Notes: generated by a model from the letters alone, not told the origin. A DNA stretch of 64,000 bases from Apiospora phragmitis (GCA_038363925.1 JAQQWL010000005.1:1860001-1924000), one strand, 5' to 3'. Numbered from the stretch's first letter, positions 30,992 through 44,900 are shown. Program-made: numbers and translations.

Positions 30992-31721
30992 TCATGACTC
31001 GCAGAAGATGTCAAACTCGGCCGTCGAGCTGGTCAACACGGCGAAGCTCGTTAGCGTAGCCGAGGCGACGGCGTCCTTGCAGTCGTCTGTAGTGAGGCGA
31101 CGGGATTCGGTTAGTTCCCACTGTACTAATAGAGACAGGATAAAACTCTCGTGAATCGACAACTCACTATTCTGCTTGTCACAGTCCGAGACCTTGAAGC
31201 CGGCGTTCTTGTCCTTGTTGGCCGCGTTGGCGCAGTCGTTCTTCTGGTTGTCGCAGGCGCGGTTCGCCGCGGTCTTGAAATCGGTCTATGCGATTCAGGG
31301 TCAGTGTCACGGTCCTGCACACACGTACACCAGCTGGTCTCCTAGAGCCACACGCGGTGAAGGTCTCCTCCCCTTGAAAGAAAGCATGACTTACAAAAGT
31401 ATCACCCTTAACTGTAAAGGGTCGCTTCTTATCTTGAGACTGTGTGATCTGTATATAGAGACAATGGTATTAGTATGCCTGCAGGACTCTCTCGTGGCGT
31501 CATCATGGAACAGCAGGATGAGAGTAACATACCGCTGCAGCGGAGAAGCCGCCCACCTTGCCGCTGAACGGCTGGATGTTGTCTTGTAGCGCCTGCTGCC
31601 GTGGGAACAGGCCCATCTTGAAGTCGCTTCGGACCTCGTCCACGAAATCGCCGCCGCTACCGCCCGCCGCCGCTCCGGCGACGAGTAGGCACAGCGCCGT
31701 CGTCACTGCTGAACTGAGCAT
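30992..31721 (-). CDS. Small secreted Cys-containing protein, four exons
   Basis: Assembled from exons 31721-31533, 31448-31395, 31285-31168 and 31086-30992, all GT/AG and in frame, giving 151 aa. It opens with a signal peptide (MLSSAVTTALCLLVAGAAAG). The next conserved-looking blocks are FPRQQALQDNIQPFSGKVGG, ITQSQDKKRPFTVKGDTF (the whole of exon 2) and TDFKTAANRACDNQKNDCAN. The end reads SDCDKQNNDCKDAVASAT and FDIFCES. Mature cysteines are arranged as C-x6-C and C-x6-C pairs plus one near the C-terminus. Proteins with the SQDxxRPFxVxGDTF and paired-Cys layout are common secreted proteins of ascomycetes, but I cannot name a function. The gene is easily missed because no single exon is long. 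Confidence 0.8.
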
Positions 31722-33320
31722 TGCGCAGCACTTTATGTCTGTGCGATCGAGATATAAGGTGTAGTGAGTGACGTATGTTGTGTCCGAAGTAGACAAGGCG
31801 GCGCGGTTTCCGGTATATATCAAAAGACGCGCGTGTGCTGGAGAACGTCTGGTAGATAGATGTATGACGTTGGGCTATGCCGTCTCAGATAGAACAAAGC
31901 AATCCTCCCCGCGCTTGAATTCCTAGGGTGTTTTATATAGATAGGCAAGTTTCGTGAGGGTCTCTCTACTAGTCGCCGGTCGTCTCGATTTGTCGCCGGG
32001 GATGATCGATCGTGTGTAAGTTGCCAAGTCGGTCTGGTCTGGCCACGACAGGTAACCCTAACCAATTGACACTTCTTCCTCTTCGCTCGCTAGAAGGAAG
32101 TCGAGATGACAGTCATGTATCTAGTACAGTACATACAACAATATCAATCAATCAATCGAAAAGGCGAATCGAAAAAAGGTTCAGCTAACTTAATACCAAC
32201 AACGTCCTTGTTCCTCTCCTCCAAGATGAGAGAGCATATCCTGAAACCATCATGAGACACAATTGGCTGCGCAGCCAATCAGAGATCGGAGCGGGACGAA
32301 CCATGTTACACCACCCTCTCCCTCCACCAACCCGACCCGACCGACCGCTACGCCTGGAACCAAACACAAACCACGCTGCCACGGATCTGCGCGCGCGGGA
32401 ACGCCGATAGCAGATTTTATCTAATACCCAAAGAAACATGGGAGGTTTTGGCGAACCGGAAGCGGCCGGCCTGGTCGCTTTTCCAATATCAGCATTTAGT
32501 GAGGCGGCTGTATCTGCTGACATTGTACAGTATTAATTGGTTCTATTAGGTAGTCAGTGAGGCTCCCCAAGACTGCCCCAGAGAATACCCGACGGAAGGT
32601 AATAATACTCCATAAAGAACACGCCTACCATTGATCATAATATTATGGAATTCGGAGAGGTCACCTGCGTATGATCCGATCCGACTGCACAATTACTGGC
32701 CTGACTCACACACGAACCTGACAGTATTCGCCGTCACCATACCGAGTCCTGGGCCAATATCCACCAGATTGGTACACTAGGTTGTTGGCTTTAGGCAAAG
32801 TAATCATCTAAACTCTCAAGGTAAACTACTGCAGGTACGACAATTGAACTGTTGCATGGAAAGAAATGTACAAAATATTGGAGAAAATGTGAACACATGG
32901 TATTATGGTGAAGCTCTATACACACAGAGACCGATTTTCTTCTAGGAAATCCTCCCGTTTGGCTCTTGGAACTGGCAGATCGCATCTCTTTTGAAGCGGA
33001 ACCTCCCATATGCCCTTCTTCCATCCGCACATGATTTCTGCTGATATCACTGTGATCTCCATATGCAACGGCATGACCATTGATCTATCGAAATTGGGTT
33101 TCCTTCTTTTTTTTGGTTGGATGTCATTAGACTTGGGATATCTCTAAACAGTAGATTAATCTCCAATGACTATGAGCCTGGGAACCATGCAAATATCCCT
33201 TGCAAACTCCGACGCCGGTTCATTTGAAATAAAGGAACCCAGAAAACGAGGCTTCGTGCTGTGATGGTGGTGATGGTGTGGTTTGGTTTCGAGTTTTGTG
33301 GCGTGGTATGGCTGGCACCC
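31722..33320. other. Intergenic; promoter of secreted-protein gene
   Basis: Upstream region of the secreted-protein gene and 3' flank of the Mid2-like gene. It contains a perfect CCAAT palindrome at 32262-32279 and an ATCA-rich tract near 32140-32158. No gene is supported. Confidence 0.5.
32262..32279. promoter_or_regulatory. 18-bp palindrome with two inverted CCAAT boxes
   Basis: ATTGGCTGCGCAGCCAAT is self-complementary and carries CCAAT on each strand. CCAAT is the binding core of the fungal HAP/CBF complex. It lies about 540 bp upstream of the secreted-protein start. Binding is inferred only from the motif. Confidence 0.4.
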
Positions 33321-34237
33321 TTAGAAGTTGGTACCTGTGTTGGAGCTCGGGGCGTGGTACGACTCCAAGGTGCTCTGGAAGGGGCTACGGCCGCTCATGC
33401 TGCCGGGCTCGTTCTTCTCGGGGCCGGCGTTGTTGAACTGGCTGGTCCCGGCACCGTAGTTGACGAGATCCTCGCCGTCCTCCTGGTCCCGTCTTCGGGC
33501 ACGCAGTCTCCAGATCAAGACACCGGCGGCGGCCAGAACAATGGCACCGCCGACACCAACGCACACTCCAATGATGGTGTTCCTGGTCTGGGGCGTCATA
33601 CCCCCGTCACCTGAGTTCGTCTGGCCCTCCGACAGGCCGGGAGTGACGACAGACTGGGTCTCAACGGCTGACGTTTTGCCATCGCTCAACGTGGTGGTGT
33701 AAGTGTAAACAGTGGTGAAAGGCTTAGCAGTGGTAGTAGGCGCAGATGGCGTCTCGGTGGTCGTCTGGGAACATCGAAAGTCTTTCCATCAGATGTCGTC
33801 TTGACCTGCGTAGTACGCGTCGTCGGAGAAGCATTGCCACTACCACCACTAGGCGACTGTGTGGGCTGAGGAGTCGGGCTGGCACCCCCATTCGTATCAT
33901 TCGGGGTGGTTGGCGCAGCGGTAGTCGGGGTGGTGTTGTCGTTGGCCTGGGTAGTCGTAGGATCGGGGTTCTTGGTCTGCTCTGTCGTGGTCGGATCGGC
34001 AGCCTTGGAGGTAGTCTCCGGGGCTTTGGTCGGAGTTGGCTCGGGAGAGGGCGCGTTAGATGCGCTGGCAGCAGGCTTGCTCTCATCGGCGGCGGAGGTG
34101 GAGTTATCCGCCCTGGCCAGGTCGTCCAGGAGACCGGGCGACCGCTTGAGGATGTTCAAGTCGAACCAAGTAGCCTGGGCGATGGTGAAGATGGACAACG
34201 CCACCATCAAGAGGCGAATAAGTCGCGTGGAATACAT
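33321..34237 (-). CDS. Mid2-like Ser/Thr-rich cell-surface sensor, one frame break
   Basis: A type I membrane protein laid out like fungal cell-wall stress sensors. A signal peptide covers about residues 1-23 (MYSTRLIRLLMVALSIFTIA). The Thr/Ser/Pro-rich ectodomain of about 180 residues is probably heavily O-mannosylated. One transmembrane helix (IIGVCVGVGGAIVLAAAGVLIW) is followed by the basic RLRARRR and a short cytosolic tail ending in PFQSTLESYHAP...NF, typical of this group. The N-terminal part reads in one frame to KTFDVP. Thr-rich coding (TTTETPSAPTTTAKPFTTV) then continues in another frame from about 33767, so one base appears missing near 33764-33770. Compensated length is 305 aa. No intron boundary explains the switch. 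Confidence 0.75.
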
Positions 34238-37200
34238 GTTTGAGAAATCAAAACCGAGGTCGCTGAGGGATGTCGATGATGATACTGTTGTTGTGGATGG
34301 TGCGTTGGATAGATCGGACGATCTGTTGGAGATTATTGGTGTCTAGCAATCCCCTCTCCTTCTCTGCCAATCAACGTGGTCGTTGCACGTCAAACGTATT
34401 GATCAGACCTGTCCTCCTAACAATGCTCAAGGCCGCTCCACGTTTCCTCTGGAGTGTTGTTGGCTAGAGTGTCGTGTTGTCGGATTGCGCGTACAATCTT
34501 GGGGAGCGAGTGTCTAAGAACAGAGCGCAGATTCTGCTGTCGAGAAAAGGGCTGGGCCAAATCCGAAAGGGACGAAAATAGCCGAGTGAACCGAAACGAG
34601 GGAAGAGAAGACCAAAAGACTAGGCGCTCTGCTTTTTAAAATAGGTTATTTAGGTCAATAAAAAGACGGAGGGAAAACGAGTGTGGTAGTTGGGCAGATT
34701 GTATTATTATTGAGTGGTAGGCAAAACGTAAAGGAGCGCGGCAACAATGGAAAAGGACGGGCGGGTTTAATGAATGAATGGGTTGATGAGACTGGTGTGG
34801 TCACTGGTGGTGGGTGGCCCCGGCCTGAATGGAATGGAGTGTGGCTGTCTATGGCCCCGTACTACCACTGATGGGTTAGGCACCTCAGGCTCTTCGTACC
34901 TACAACGGGTACCTACTCGCAGCAATACATACACCGATCAAGCCTTCTGCAGCCAACATGACCTGAACATGAACCCAAGGGTGGGGAGGAGGGCTGACCC
35001 ATTGAAGCCAGAGTTTGACACCCCATTGAGCCTACCAGTGACCAGTCAGACGACGCCATTCGCCTACCAGACCCAACTAAAAGCTCGTATCCTAATACAT
35101 GTACATTGAAGCACGCTGTCCCGGCTTGGCTAGCTCGGGCCCCCTAATTGGATTCATCCCAGCTAGCCTCTACGCCCTGAAAGGGATCGTGGATTCATGG
35201 GGGCATCTTCAACGCTACGAGTCCGAACCTCACGGCTATCGTGGGCATTGAGAAAATCGACAATATTATGAGAGGGTATGACAGCAGCAAGAACACTCAT
35301 AAAGCCGCATCAAATGACACACACGTACCCAAGTAAATTATCAAGGGATTTAAGCAGGTTGCTGGTCGACCTTCCCGGCCAACTTCCACTATCAGCAATC
35401 AATCAATCAATCAATCAATGCCGTGCAGGCTTGCTGGTCGCATGCGTGGCCAGCAGAGCCAGCCGTTCGTTCTGCATTTATTTGCAGCACCCCGGCATAT
35501 CCATGCCCAGGCCCCTCCAACCCTCCCATCTCCCTGTTCCCATTTGGTGTTCGGCATCGCGACGCCCACACCAAATCTACTGGTGCACGTTAGTATGTGC
35601 ATGGTGCATGATGCAAGTGCAGCGTAGCAGATGCACCCGATCGAGGATTGATTATTCGCAAAGGAAGATCTCCTTCAACCGTCTGTCGATGCTCCGGATG
35701 CGCAGATGACATCGCACCACCTCAGGTGGCTCGCGTTCTGCCCAACGGGCAATGTGCCACGGAAACTGATAATCGCGGGATTTTGTTTGGCCCGGGGGGC
35801 ATGGACAGCAGCAGGCATGATCCTTCTTGGGCTGGGAGTCAGGGTCCCTCACTCCTGGACGGTGACTGTTAAATTCAAACAATTACAAGCAACTCCACAA
35901 CCTCCAGCTCCGGGCCAACGAAGCTAAGCCCACCCTGTGTTTCCGTTGCACCCGTCTACCTCTGAGCCATCTAAGCCACCTGCCACTCTGCCGATACTGG
36001 CAGCATATTACAACCTTAGGCATGAACTCTCTGGCTATCTATTTCGGGGGCGGCCTCTGCTCAGCGGGGAAAGATGGCTTGATTCTACCCAGAATCTACA
36101 CAGCAACAAGATCTGTGCTGAGATGATAGACTGATGAGGCATACCTGGTCCTTTGCCGAAATGACCAAAAATAGGACGTAATTTCAGCAAGCTCCAGCAG
36201 AACTCCCCAGGTGACTGCCGAGGCCGAGAGTCAATCCCTAACATAAAGGGACTCTATGCCCGGCGGTCTGCGATCTTACATACTAGCATTCAGAATGGAC
36301 GGGCCCCTATGCCGATCGCCCCAGGTTCATCAGTCATGCAACCGGAGAGTTTTCTTGGAATCCGGAAACCCGCGACCTGGAAGGGACACAATTCCGTCAT
36401 GGCTCTGCTGCAGCGTTTCCTTGATAAAACTGACCCACGCCCGCCTGTGAGAGAAACACCAAACGCGGACTGGATGCTTCTTCCAGACAAGACTCCTTCC
36501 ACTGCTGATCATCGGAGGCGCTGACGTGTGCGTGCCCTGGGGTGGTTGGAGAGCGGGTGGCGAAGCCACAAAGCCGGGTTTTCTTTGACGTGCAGAGTTT
36601 ATGCACTAAGATAACCTGCTTACCTTTACCTGTCAGGGCCGCGCCGATCAGCCCGTGGCCCTCAGAACAAGAATTGTAACTAGGTTACGCGTAGGTACCC
36701 AGTTTCCAAAGACCCTTATTCGAGATCTACAAATGATACGGATCGGAGTATATCCCAGAGATAGATTGCATTCTCAGATCAGTTGTCTCATCTTGGCACT
36801 ATACGCTCTCGAGAGTCGAGGGGGCGGGCTGGTATTTGCTCACAGCGAATGCCCGCGTAGACCAGGTACAACGTTACCTTCTCCAGGACCGCGGTGGTGC
36901 CGATCAACCTAAAATCCAGTACGTGGCTGCTGACGGGCTTGGAGTCTGGACAACGTCTTCGTTTCTGTACTATACATATGTCATACTACAGAACGCCTCC
37001 AGCGATTATGAATGAAGCAGTGCTACCCGCTAGTTTCTTCCGGTCCCTCGGGTTCTACACTATCGTCATGTCTCTCCGCTATTGAACCCCTCAGTTGAGG
37101 CATCTTCCGCTGCCAAGCTACCTATACTACTGACTACATACGCCAAAGTATGTAGTATACAGTGCCAACTAGTCATCCTGTTAATATAATTGAGCACAGC

Positions 37201-40200
37201 TGAATTGTTCGAGCTACGGTTGGCAGCGCAAAACCGGTTGGGCCTAACACGCGCAAGCGGTCAGCTGGATTGAATCACGCTGTGCTCGTGCCTTGCCGAT
37301 GGTTTCCAGAATGTATGGTTGCGCGGCCGCCCGTTTTCCTTTTAGGTAAGGGATATAATGTTGCTCTGAGGCCGTTGCTCTAGGCATGATTTTGATCTTC
37401 ATTATGAGAACAAGGAAGCCTCATCGGCGAGGCATCGTAGACGCTCGGTGGCATCAGAGATACTCCCTTCATCCATGGTGTCAGTAGACAGTATCATAGC
37501 CAAAAAGCAGGCAAAAAACATGGGTTACTTACTTGGGTATTTTGTCGCTCTCACGAATGGGCTAAATAAGTACCCTTCCCTCTCCATTCTGCCCTTTCTC
37601 CAAGCTCTCTTCGCGTTATGCCTCAGGGGCTAGACAAAGGAGGATGGGTAGCGGAGTTTAGTGCTTCTTCCTCCTTGAAGGTTTATTAGTGGCCAGTCAC
37701 CGAACTTAGACATGTGATATAGGCGTTGATGTGTTGTGACAGGCGGTTGGGGTTTACCCCTTGAGGAGTGCATGCTTCAAGACGTAGTAATGCTTCAGTC
37801 GCTACTATTACCTTCATGTCAGGTTTGTTCATCCCGCCGCTACCGTCGAGCCCAAGCCGTAGGTTATTAGTGTAGCGGTTTCCAAGTCAGGCGACAATGC
37901 TAGCACTCCTTGTTTCCGATATGCAATGAGCTCTGAGGACATCAACCATTATGGAGGGGGCGACATACATGTTACTATGCAGCGTAATGGTACCAATGCC
38001 TTACTTGTTCATTCACTATCAAATACACCGGGATTCTACAAGACAGAGCTTTTCTGAGTTACAGGTTTCCAGGATACCGCGATCTCATGAGGTTTTCGGC
38101 AGTGGCGGTGAAGTGTTCAAGCCGACTCCGCCGTTGTCCTGAGCCTGCCTGGCTATCCCTTAACCACGAACTCACTACACACCTCCGCCATCTCAATACT
38201 GATTCAGGGGTATGGGGGGGTACTCGACCTCAAGGGAAAAGAAGAGGAGGTCTCGGCGCAATCTGTACTCAGAGGAGTCTATAATCGCACATCCTCGCCC
38301 AGCATCGTGCGTCTGGATGGCGTTGCGCAGGCAGTTGTGAGGCCCTGCCTCCAAATTGGTTGATGGCGACTGAGCACAACACAAGCTCGGGCTGACCCAC
38401 GAGTCTAACGCTGCCACTGTTGATAACACACTTGTTGTGAAACCTCACACTTCCGACGGGCGAAGTCGTGGATTCCGGCCTCACGGTATCTTTTTGTTTG
38501 GAGAACTGGTTACGATCAGAATCATCAGAGCTGTCGAAAGAAACCCAACCGACCGACCGAGTTTCTCCCGGTTTCTTGGTGGCAGCAACTTATAAAATGG
38601 CGTCCTTCGATGGTTCATAGTATGGGTATGATAATGATCAGAGAGAGATAAACGGCTCCGTATTGCTGGAGCTGGTTGAATGGACTGGTCCGGTCGGGCC
38701 CCTGTCTGAGGGACCAGGCCGTTACGGAACTTGCAATACCAGAGTCCAGGTCGCCTGCACTGGTTGTGTCCTCACCTGGCGAGCTCGAGCTCCTTGTTGG
38801 CGATGGCTCGAGTGAGCTAAGTGCCAAGCGAGTATTACTGTGCTACATGGATCCCTTTCAGTTTGAGATAGTTTAGCATGGGAACAAGATAGCCTTGACG
38901 ACGGCAGCCATTCCAACACGGAGTGCTAGTTCACGGGTGTTCGTGATGATGTCAAAGCCAAGTACACCGACAATTTAGTCTTGGCGTAGACTAATTACAG
39001 ATCCGACTATTTTCCCTGTCGGCGTTGGGTGGATTAATACAAATATGCGGTAAGTTGAACCGGTGACCTGCTTGTTTCCTTTAATACATCTAGTGGTCCA
39101 GCATTCCGAGAGCTGCGGTGGCCACATATATGTCACTTAGACATAATCCCCTGCTGCATCAACGTCACGCCCGACATCCTCTTTCTCATCGGTAAGGGGC
39201 GCCATCCTACAGAAGAACTTCCGAAACTCGAGTACAGCTCTGGCATAGGAGAGGCCTAATTATCAACAAGGAGGCCAGCAGCTATGTGCTCAACGCGGCT
39301 GTCGACCACGATAACTACTACCTGCCACCACTATGGACTCTGCGGCGGGGCTGCATGGTCTGACCGGCGGGACCGTTTTTTTATTGATGGGACGGAGATA
39401 TTTGCGACCATAATGACGTCGCTCACGGCGGACGCCGTGTTGACGACTCACTATTAGTTAGCCATATCCGAGTGTGGCGCTTCCGGAATGGCGGCGAAAG
39501 GGACCATGCCTCGAGATGAGTATCGTGACATCGGTTGCGAGCATTGGTAGATGTGTTCTTCGTCCCGGTTTTGCCGTGGCTTACAGACAACCGCCCTTGC
39601 GGTATCATCCTGGCGTCCTATCTCCCCTTGGTCATGTCTATAATGCGCACGGAGTAGTTATCTTGGAAGTTCCCTATACCTGCTTCTTGATGCCGTGTAG
39701 ATGCGTGGTATACTGACAAACTCCGTCGTAAGGAGCGAACAAGATAAGCTGCATACGACCGCATATAAAGAAGATACGACCTAACACTACAAAATAACCG
39801 TAGCTCAGAGGGTATATCGAAAATACAAATCCAATAACATGACATCGATCGGTTTCTCAAATGCTGTATGATACAGCTGCATATGTATGATTGGCTTCTT
39901 TGACTACCCGCTCCACCGTACGGGCATTCGCAGCGAGGATCTCCTTGGCTTCCGAGTTACCAATACGGAATGGCGAATGAATTGCATAGTCTACGTCGTC
40001 AACACCCGGGATATCCATTGTCAGATCCGCTGTATTGACTCATGATTTGCCGACGATGCCGTCGACGACGAGTCGATATAAAGCATTTGCGGCCGACTTT
40101 TGGATTATGTGGATTGATTCTCTGCAGGCAGGTGTTGGTGTCCGCCAAATCTTGCGTGCAAACCCGGTTATGCAGGAACACGAATCAATGGCGTTAATCA

Positions 40201-41983
40201 GAGGCACTTACATATTAAGTTGGCGCCCCCGGGGTAACCCGCCTCACATCGGATAAGGTTATTGCAGTCGAGGTGGGATTCATGACTTGGTGCCGGGCTG
40301 AATATCAACTTACGACCTATAGATAATGAATGCATTGAGATGAGCAGATTGTACTTAAAGCCCCAGATGGTCAGAGCCGTGATTCCCGTTGAAAAGCCAC
40401 TGTTATGGGGCCCTCTGCTACCCGGTGCGCATCCCTACTGGGCATAGATCGTAATTTACTGAAGCCCGGCGTAGGGCCAAAGATTATGTAAATAAGAGAA
40501 AAAAAAGAAAAAAGTTGCGCATATGCTTTTGAGCCTCAAGGCCTTGATGTCAACATTTAGCCAGCCCAAGGGCAAAAGGGGCGAGTCCGGAATGCGAGAC
40601 AACTGTCTCGTATACTTAGACCAAAATATCCTGCAACAAAGTTTCGACAGGCTGTCAAAATACTTGACAACAATGGTGTTTGAAACCAAGCAATGAGCCA
40701 GCCCTTAGCCAGCAGAAGCCTACCACGTACATGCATTTGTTTATTTTCGCCGCGGCCTACCCCAAACGCGACGGAACCAAAGGCTGTGATTGTTTCTTGA
40801 GCACCTGCTCGACATAGAGTATTTAGACGGATAATCGTCATCTTCGTCCAGATTTCATTGGCCGAGAGGGAAAATTAGGGGGTGGACTATGAACGGACAC
40901 CATCGAAAATGGATGTGCAGAGAGATTGGGGTCTGGCAGGGTCTGGTAGAGAATATGGGGCCGCTTGTCAAATCGGGTTGTCTTGAGCAGTCAGCAGGCG
41001 CTGGCCGAGATACCTCATCGCCCCAGCATATGCACACCGCACAAGCAAGTCACTCCTGCACTCCAGTAACTGCCCCAGGCACGCATCGACGCCCATTACA
41101 TGCACAATCCGGCCCAGTCCAACTTTCCTCTTCGGGACAAGCCCTTCTGCCTGCTCGACTGCTCTTCCCAGTTTGGGCTTGACACCGGCGCAAGTAACGA
41201 CCACAGATGAACGTGGCAATCCTTGACAGCTCACTCGGCTTGCTTGTGCTCATCTTGAATTAATTCAATGACCCAAGGCCTGCCAAACCCTTTACGAACC
41301 TCGTTCACTCCCACGCCTCCACACCCATCCACCACGCACGCCTTTCTATCGCGTCGTCCTCTTTTTTCTCTTGTTCGCTTCTGCTGTCCTGTCTTTGCAT
41401 ATCCCTCCTTCTGCAAGCTTTGAGTATCCGAGTCCCATGATACCCGACAAGCCCAAGCCCGTTCCTCGAAGTGGATTACAGCGGTAGCGACTACGACCCG
41501 ATGCCTTCGACAAGCTAACAAAGTCGTGTTCTCTTACTCGTTCCTTTAATTCTTCAGGTCTTGATATTTTTGGTTCTCTCTCTCTCTATATCGGTGGCCG
41601 TTGCTGTTATATCGAACAACGCACCTGATTTACTGGGCCTGTCATTCCTTACTTTATCGGTTTGACCCTCGACAAGACGCGTCGCAACGAGTCGCTCCCT
41701 GATATCGTTCCTTTGACGACCGACCCGGAGCCCTCCAGAACTCCCACAGGTCGCAGAGGTATCACTAGGCGACGCGAGAGATATTATTTAGAGACTCAGC
41801 AGCGGGCGATTCCTCCTTCGTCTGCGCGCTGATCTCACAAGGGTATGTACATACCCTTGCCTTAGCCTGGCGGAGCTCCAGCCACAACCCAAATTATGGG
41901 CAACCTCCGAGCACATGCGCATATAGCGACCGCCTCGACGCCAATATGAACTTTGCCTGTTCCTATCTATCAATATCTGTGAC
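34238..41983. other. Gene-poor stretch of almost 8 kb
   Basis: No ORF above about 145 codons and none with recognisable domains. It begins with the Mid2-like promoter and ends with the CT-rich leader of the coiled-coil gene (a pure CT tract near 41577-41588). A CAAT tetranucleotide repeat lies at about 35396-35419. No LTRs, terminal inverted repeats or transposase-like peptides could be recognised by eye. Confidence 0.45.
35396..35419. repeat. CAAT tetranucleotide microsatellite
   Basis: About six tandem AATC units within the gene-poor stretch. Confidence 0.85.
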
Positions 41984-44900
41984 ATGTCCACTGATCATAT
42001 GCCCAATGGTTTAGGTACCCCGAAGACGTCTTCTCAAAGGCCGTCGACTCCTCCTGGTGCTTCTGCACAGGACGGCATTGCAGCTTCGCGATCTCGCACT
42101 CCGTCCTCAGCGAGATCCCCGGCCTTCTCTACCAGTTCCACCGTTGATGGTTCAGACGACCAACAGTCATCCTCTCCGATCATTCCATCGCTACCTGCTC
42201 CCCGGCTTCCCGAGCGTGCCCAGGAACATCTAAGGAGAGCTACCTCGCCGCAATCCCGTACCGGAAGCGACGACAATAATTACGTGACTACTAGCTGGGG
42301 CTCACCCTACCCGCACTCGGAAGGCAGACATCTACGCCAGACGAGCTCCAGCAGTGAGGCATCAGACGACTCGCCGATCCATCACTTGGAAATTCAGACA
42401 CCCTTTTTGCGAACCGTGCCTCTGATCTCGCCGTCCGATCAGGACCATCAGCAATCGGCCCAACTGTCCGAGAGTGCTGCTGTACTTGTGAACCGTGTAC
42501 GAAGGCCTGTTCGTAGTATCACAGAGGACTGGATCCGGGCTCACACGACCCACGATCTTACATCGGAGCAGCGTCACTGGTTGAGTGACGGGGACTATAG
42601 TGAGCACTCTTCACTGAGCGGCTCAGTTTCAAGCGACGAGGCTGGTTGGTTCGAGGAAACTGATCCCCGTACACCTCGTGCATCACTTGCCCCCCGGAAT
42701 TCTCGCGGGCACCCAAGGAAACGTTCAAGTAACGAGACTTTGAGACAAGCAACATTGAATTTAGCAAACTTAAGTATGGATAATATTAATACGGAAACGG
42801 GCAGGCGCGCCCAGGATGCGGCGGTCCCCGACACGGCAAGCAAGATCGAAACACCGAAAGTAGACCGGATGGCGAGCGTCAATGGCTCCATGCGCGATGC
42901 TCAGCTTCCTGCTACGCCCTCGAGGCCTATGAAGCCGGCGGGGGCGCATACGCCGCGACTGAAGAAGAAGGTACCCTGGAAAGGCAAGAGCATCGTTGTT
43001 CATCTGCCTCGTGATAGTGAGCGGTGGCAATCAGGTGTCAAAGGTCTCAAGACTCTTTCGTCCAGTGATATCGAAGCCATGTACAAGTCGTGGGAGGAAC
43101 TCGGCTACAATACTCAGGGGTTCGACCTGGATGCGCCCCGTGGCAATCTGGATCCATTGGAAACTTCGTCCCGAAGTCGGAACGAGTGGCCAAACCTGGG
43201 TGACATAGCGAGAGAGCGTTCTCAGCGCAAATACCAGGTGACCTTACCGGATCTCAACGCTTGGAAGAATTATGTCAACGAAATAGCCGAGGCCAAACTG
43301 AGAGCGCTTGGTGTTTCCTTTGGCGACGAGGATCCAGTGCCATCCATCTCGCCTGTCCCGTCTAACTTGAGTAGACAGACGTCAGGCCAGTACCCGCCTT
43401 TGCCTTTCTCACCTCCCATTCCGACACTTTCGGCGGGTAGCGCTGGCCCTCAAGGCTTTCCATTCCCGGGTGCGTTCCAGCCAACGTCTGGTGCTCAGAG
43501 CCCCGCGCTGCCCTCGCCTTCGCCTTTTAACATCCCGGGCAAGTACAATCCGCGAGCCTCGATTTCCATATCGCCGAACGAGCTGCCATTCCACTTCAAT
43601 GGGCAACCTTCTCCCCACGGGTGGTCTCCTCAGATGCTTCTTCATAATCAGCACTTGGACCGGAGTCGCTCACCTTCAGTCATGAATATGAGCTCCGTTG
43701 TGTCCCCGACGTCCCCGTTCCAACATGAAGGTATTCCTTCACCCTTGGGCATGCATCAGCGACATCAATCATTGCAGTTCCCTATGCTGCCGCACCAGTT
43801 CCTTCAGCGGCAGGATTCGGCAAGGGCATCGCCTCGGTTACAGGAGCTTCGGGAAGTGGATGAAGAGGTTCAGAGCAATCCATACGAAGGCAAGACTCCT
43901 GAAAAGACTCCCGAGCCCTCTGCTCCTTTCATCAAGCACAATGCTAGCGCAAGCCTGCAAAAGGAGATCGATGATGCCGAATATCACCTAGAGAGAGCAA
44001 TTCCGTGAGCAGCTTGAACATGAGGACTACAGCCCCCACAATGGGAACCAGAAGGCTGAGGTTGGTACCACGGAACCAGCAGAGGCTCCGTTGCCATTAC
44101 ACTCCAGGGGCCCATCTGTGCACTTCGGAAACTTTGGGACAGATCCGGCTGAGGGCCCAGTTTTGCACCACCCACGGCCACACAGCCGAGGCCATCCCTT
44201 ACTCAGAAAGCGTACTTCGACCATGATGAAGTCCGTGATAGCACTGATGAAGGGAGCATTAAAAAGCTGCCGCCAGTCGATACTCACAAGGGCGACGAGT
44301 CGTACGAGATCGACACCAATCCCAGCAACATGGGTACCCCTATTCAGTCATTCGACCTTGTCAATCAACTGCACCAACGCGAATTCTCTACTTCTAACAA
44401 CCCTTGGGCAGACGCTGTTTCCCAGAACGGTGCCGATCGCTCATCGCGGCGCCCCAGCCATGCCAGCAAACCTTCTCTGTCGTCGCTGAATGCCAATGCT
44501 GCGGAATTCAAGTTCAACCCTGGATCGAGCAACTTCACGCCCGGCGGGTTCAACTTCGGCGCGCCAAGCTTCCAGCCTGGTGCAAGCAGCTTCCAGCCCA
44601 TGTCATTCCATGAATCGCAAGCTTCGATCAACCCCCCTCAGTCTGCTACTTCGAGTCACTTCAATATTCCCCAGTCTGCCACGTCAAGTCATTTCAGTGC
44701 TGCTCCCTCTACTGCTTCGGCTAAGAGCAAGATTACCGCCACAGCACCAGCATTCACGCCCCAGCAGAGTGAATTCAGCTTCCCTGCGAAGAGCGATTTC
44801 AACTTCTCTTCTTCTGGACCGAAGTTCAACCCTGATGCTCCGACATTCCAGCCGTTTGGCTCTTCTTTCGCGCCTTCCATTACCAGCGCTACTGCTTCTG

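Noticed and set aside
35278..35709. 143-codon plus-strand ORF
   Set aside because: Low-information sequence with a CAAT repeat in it; no recognisable protein features.
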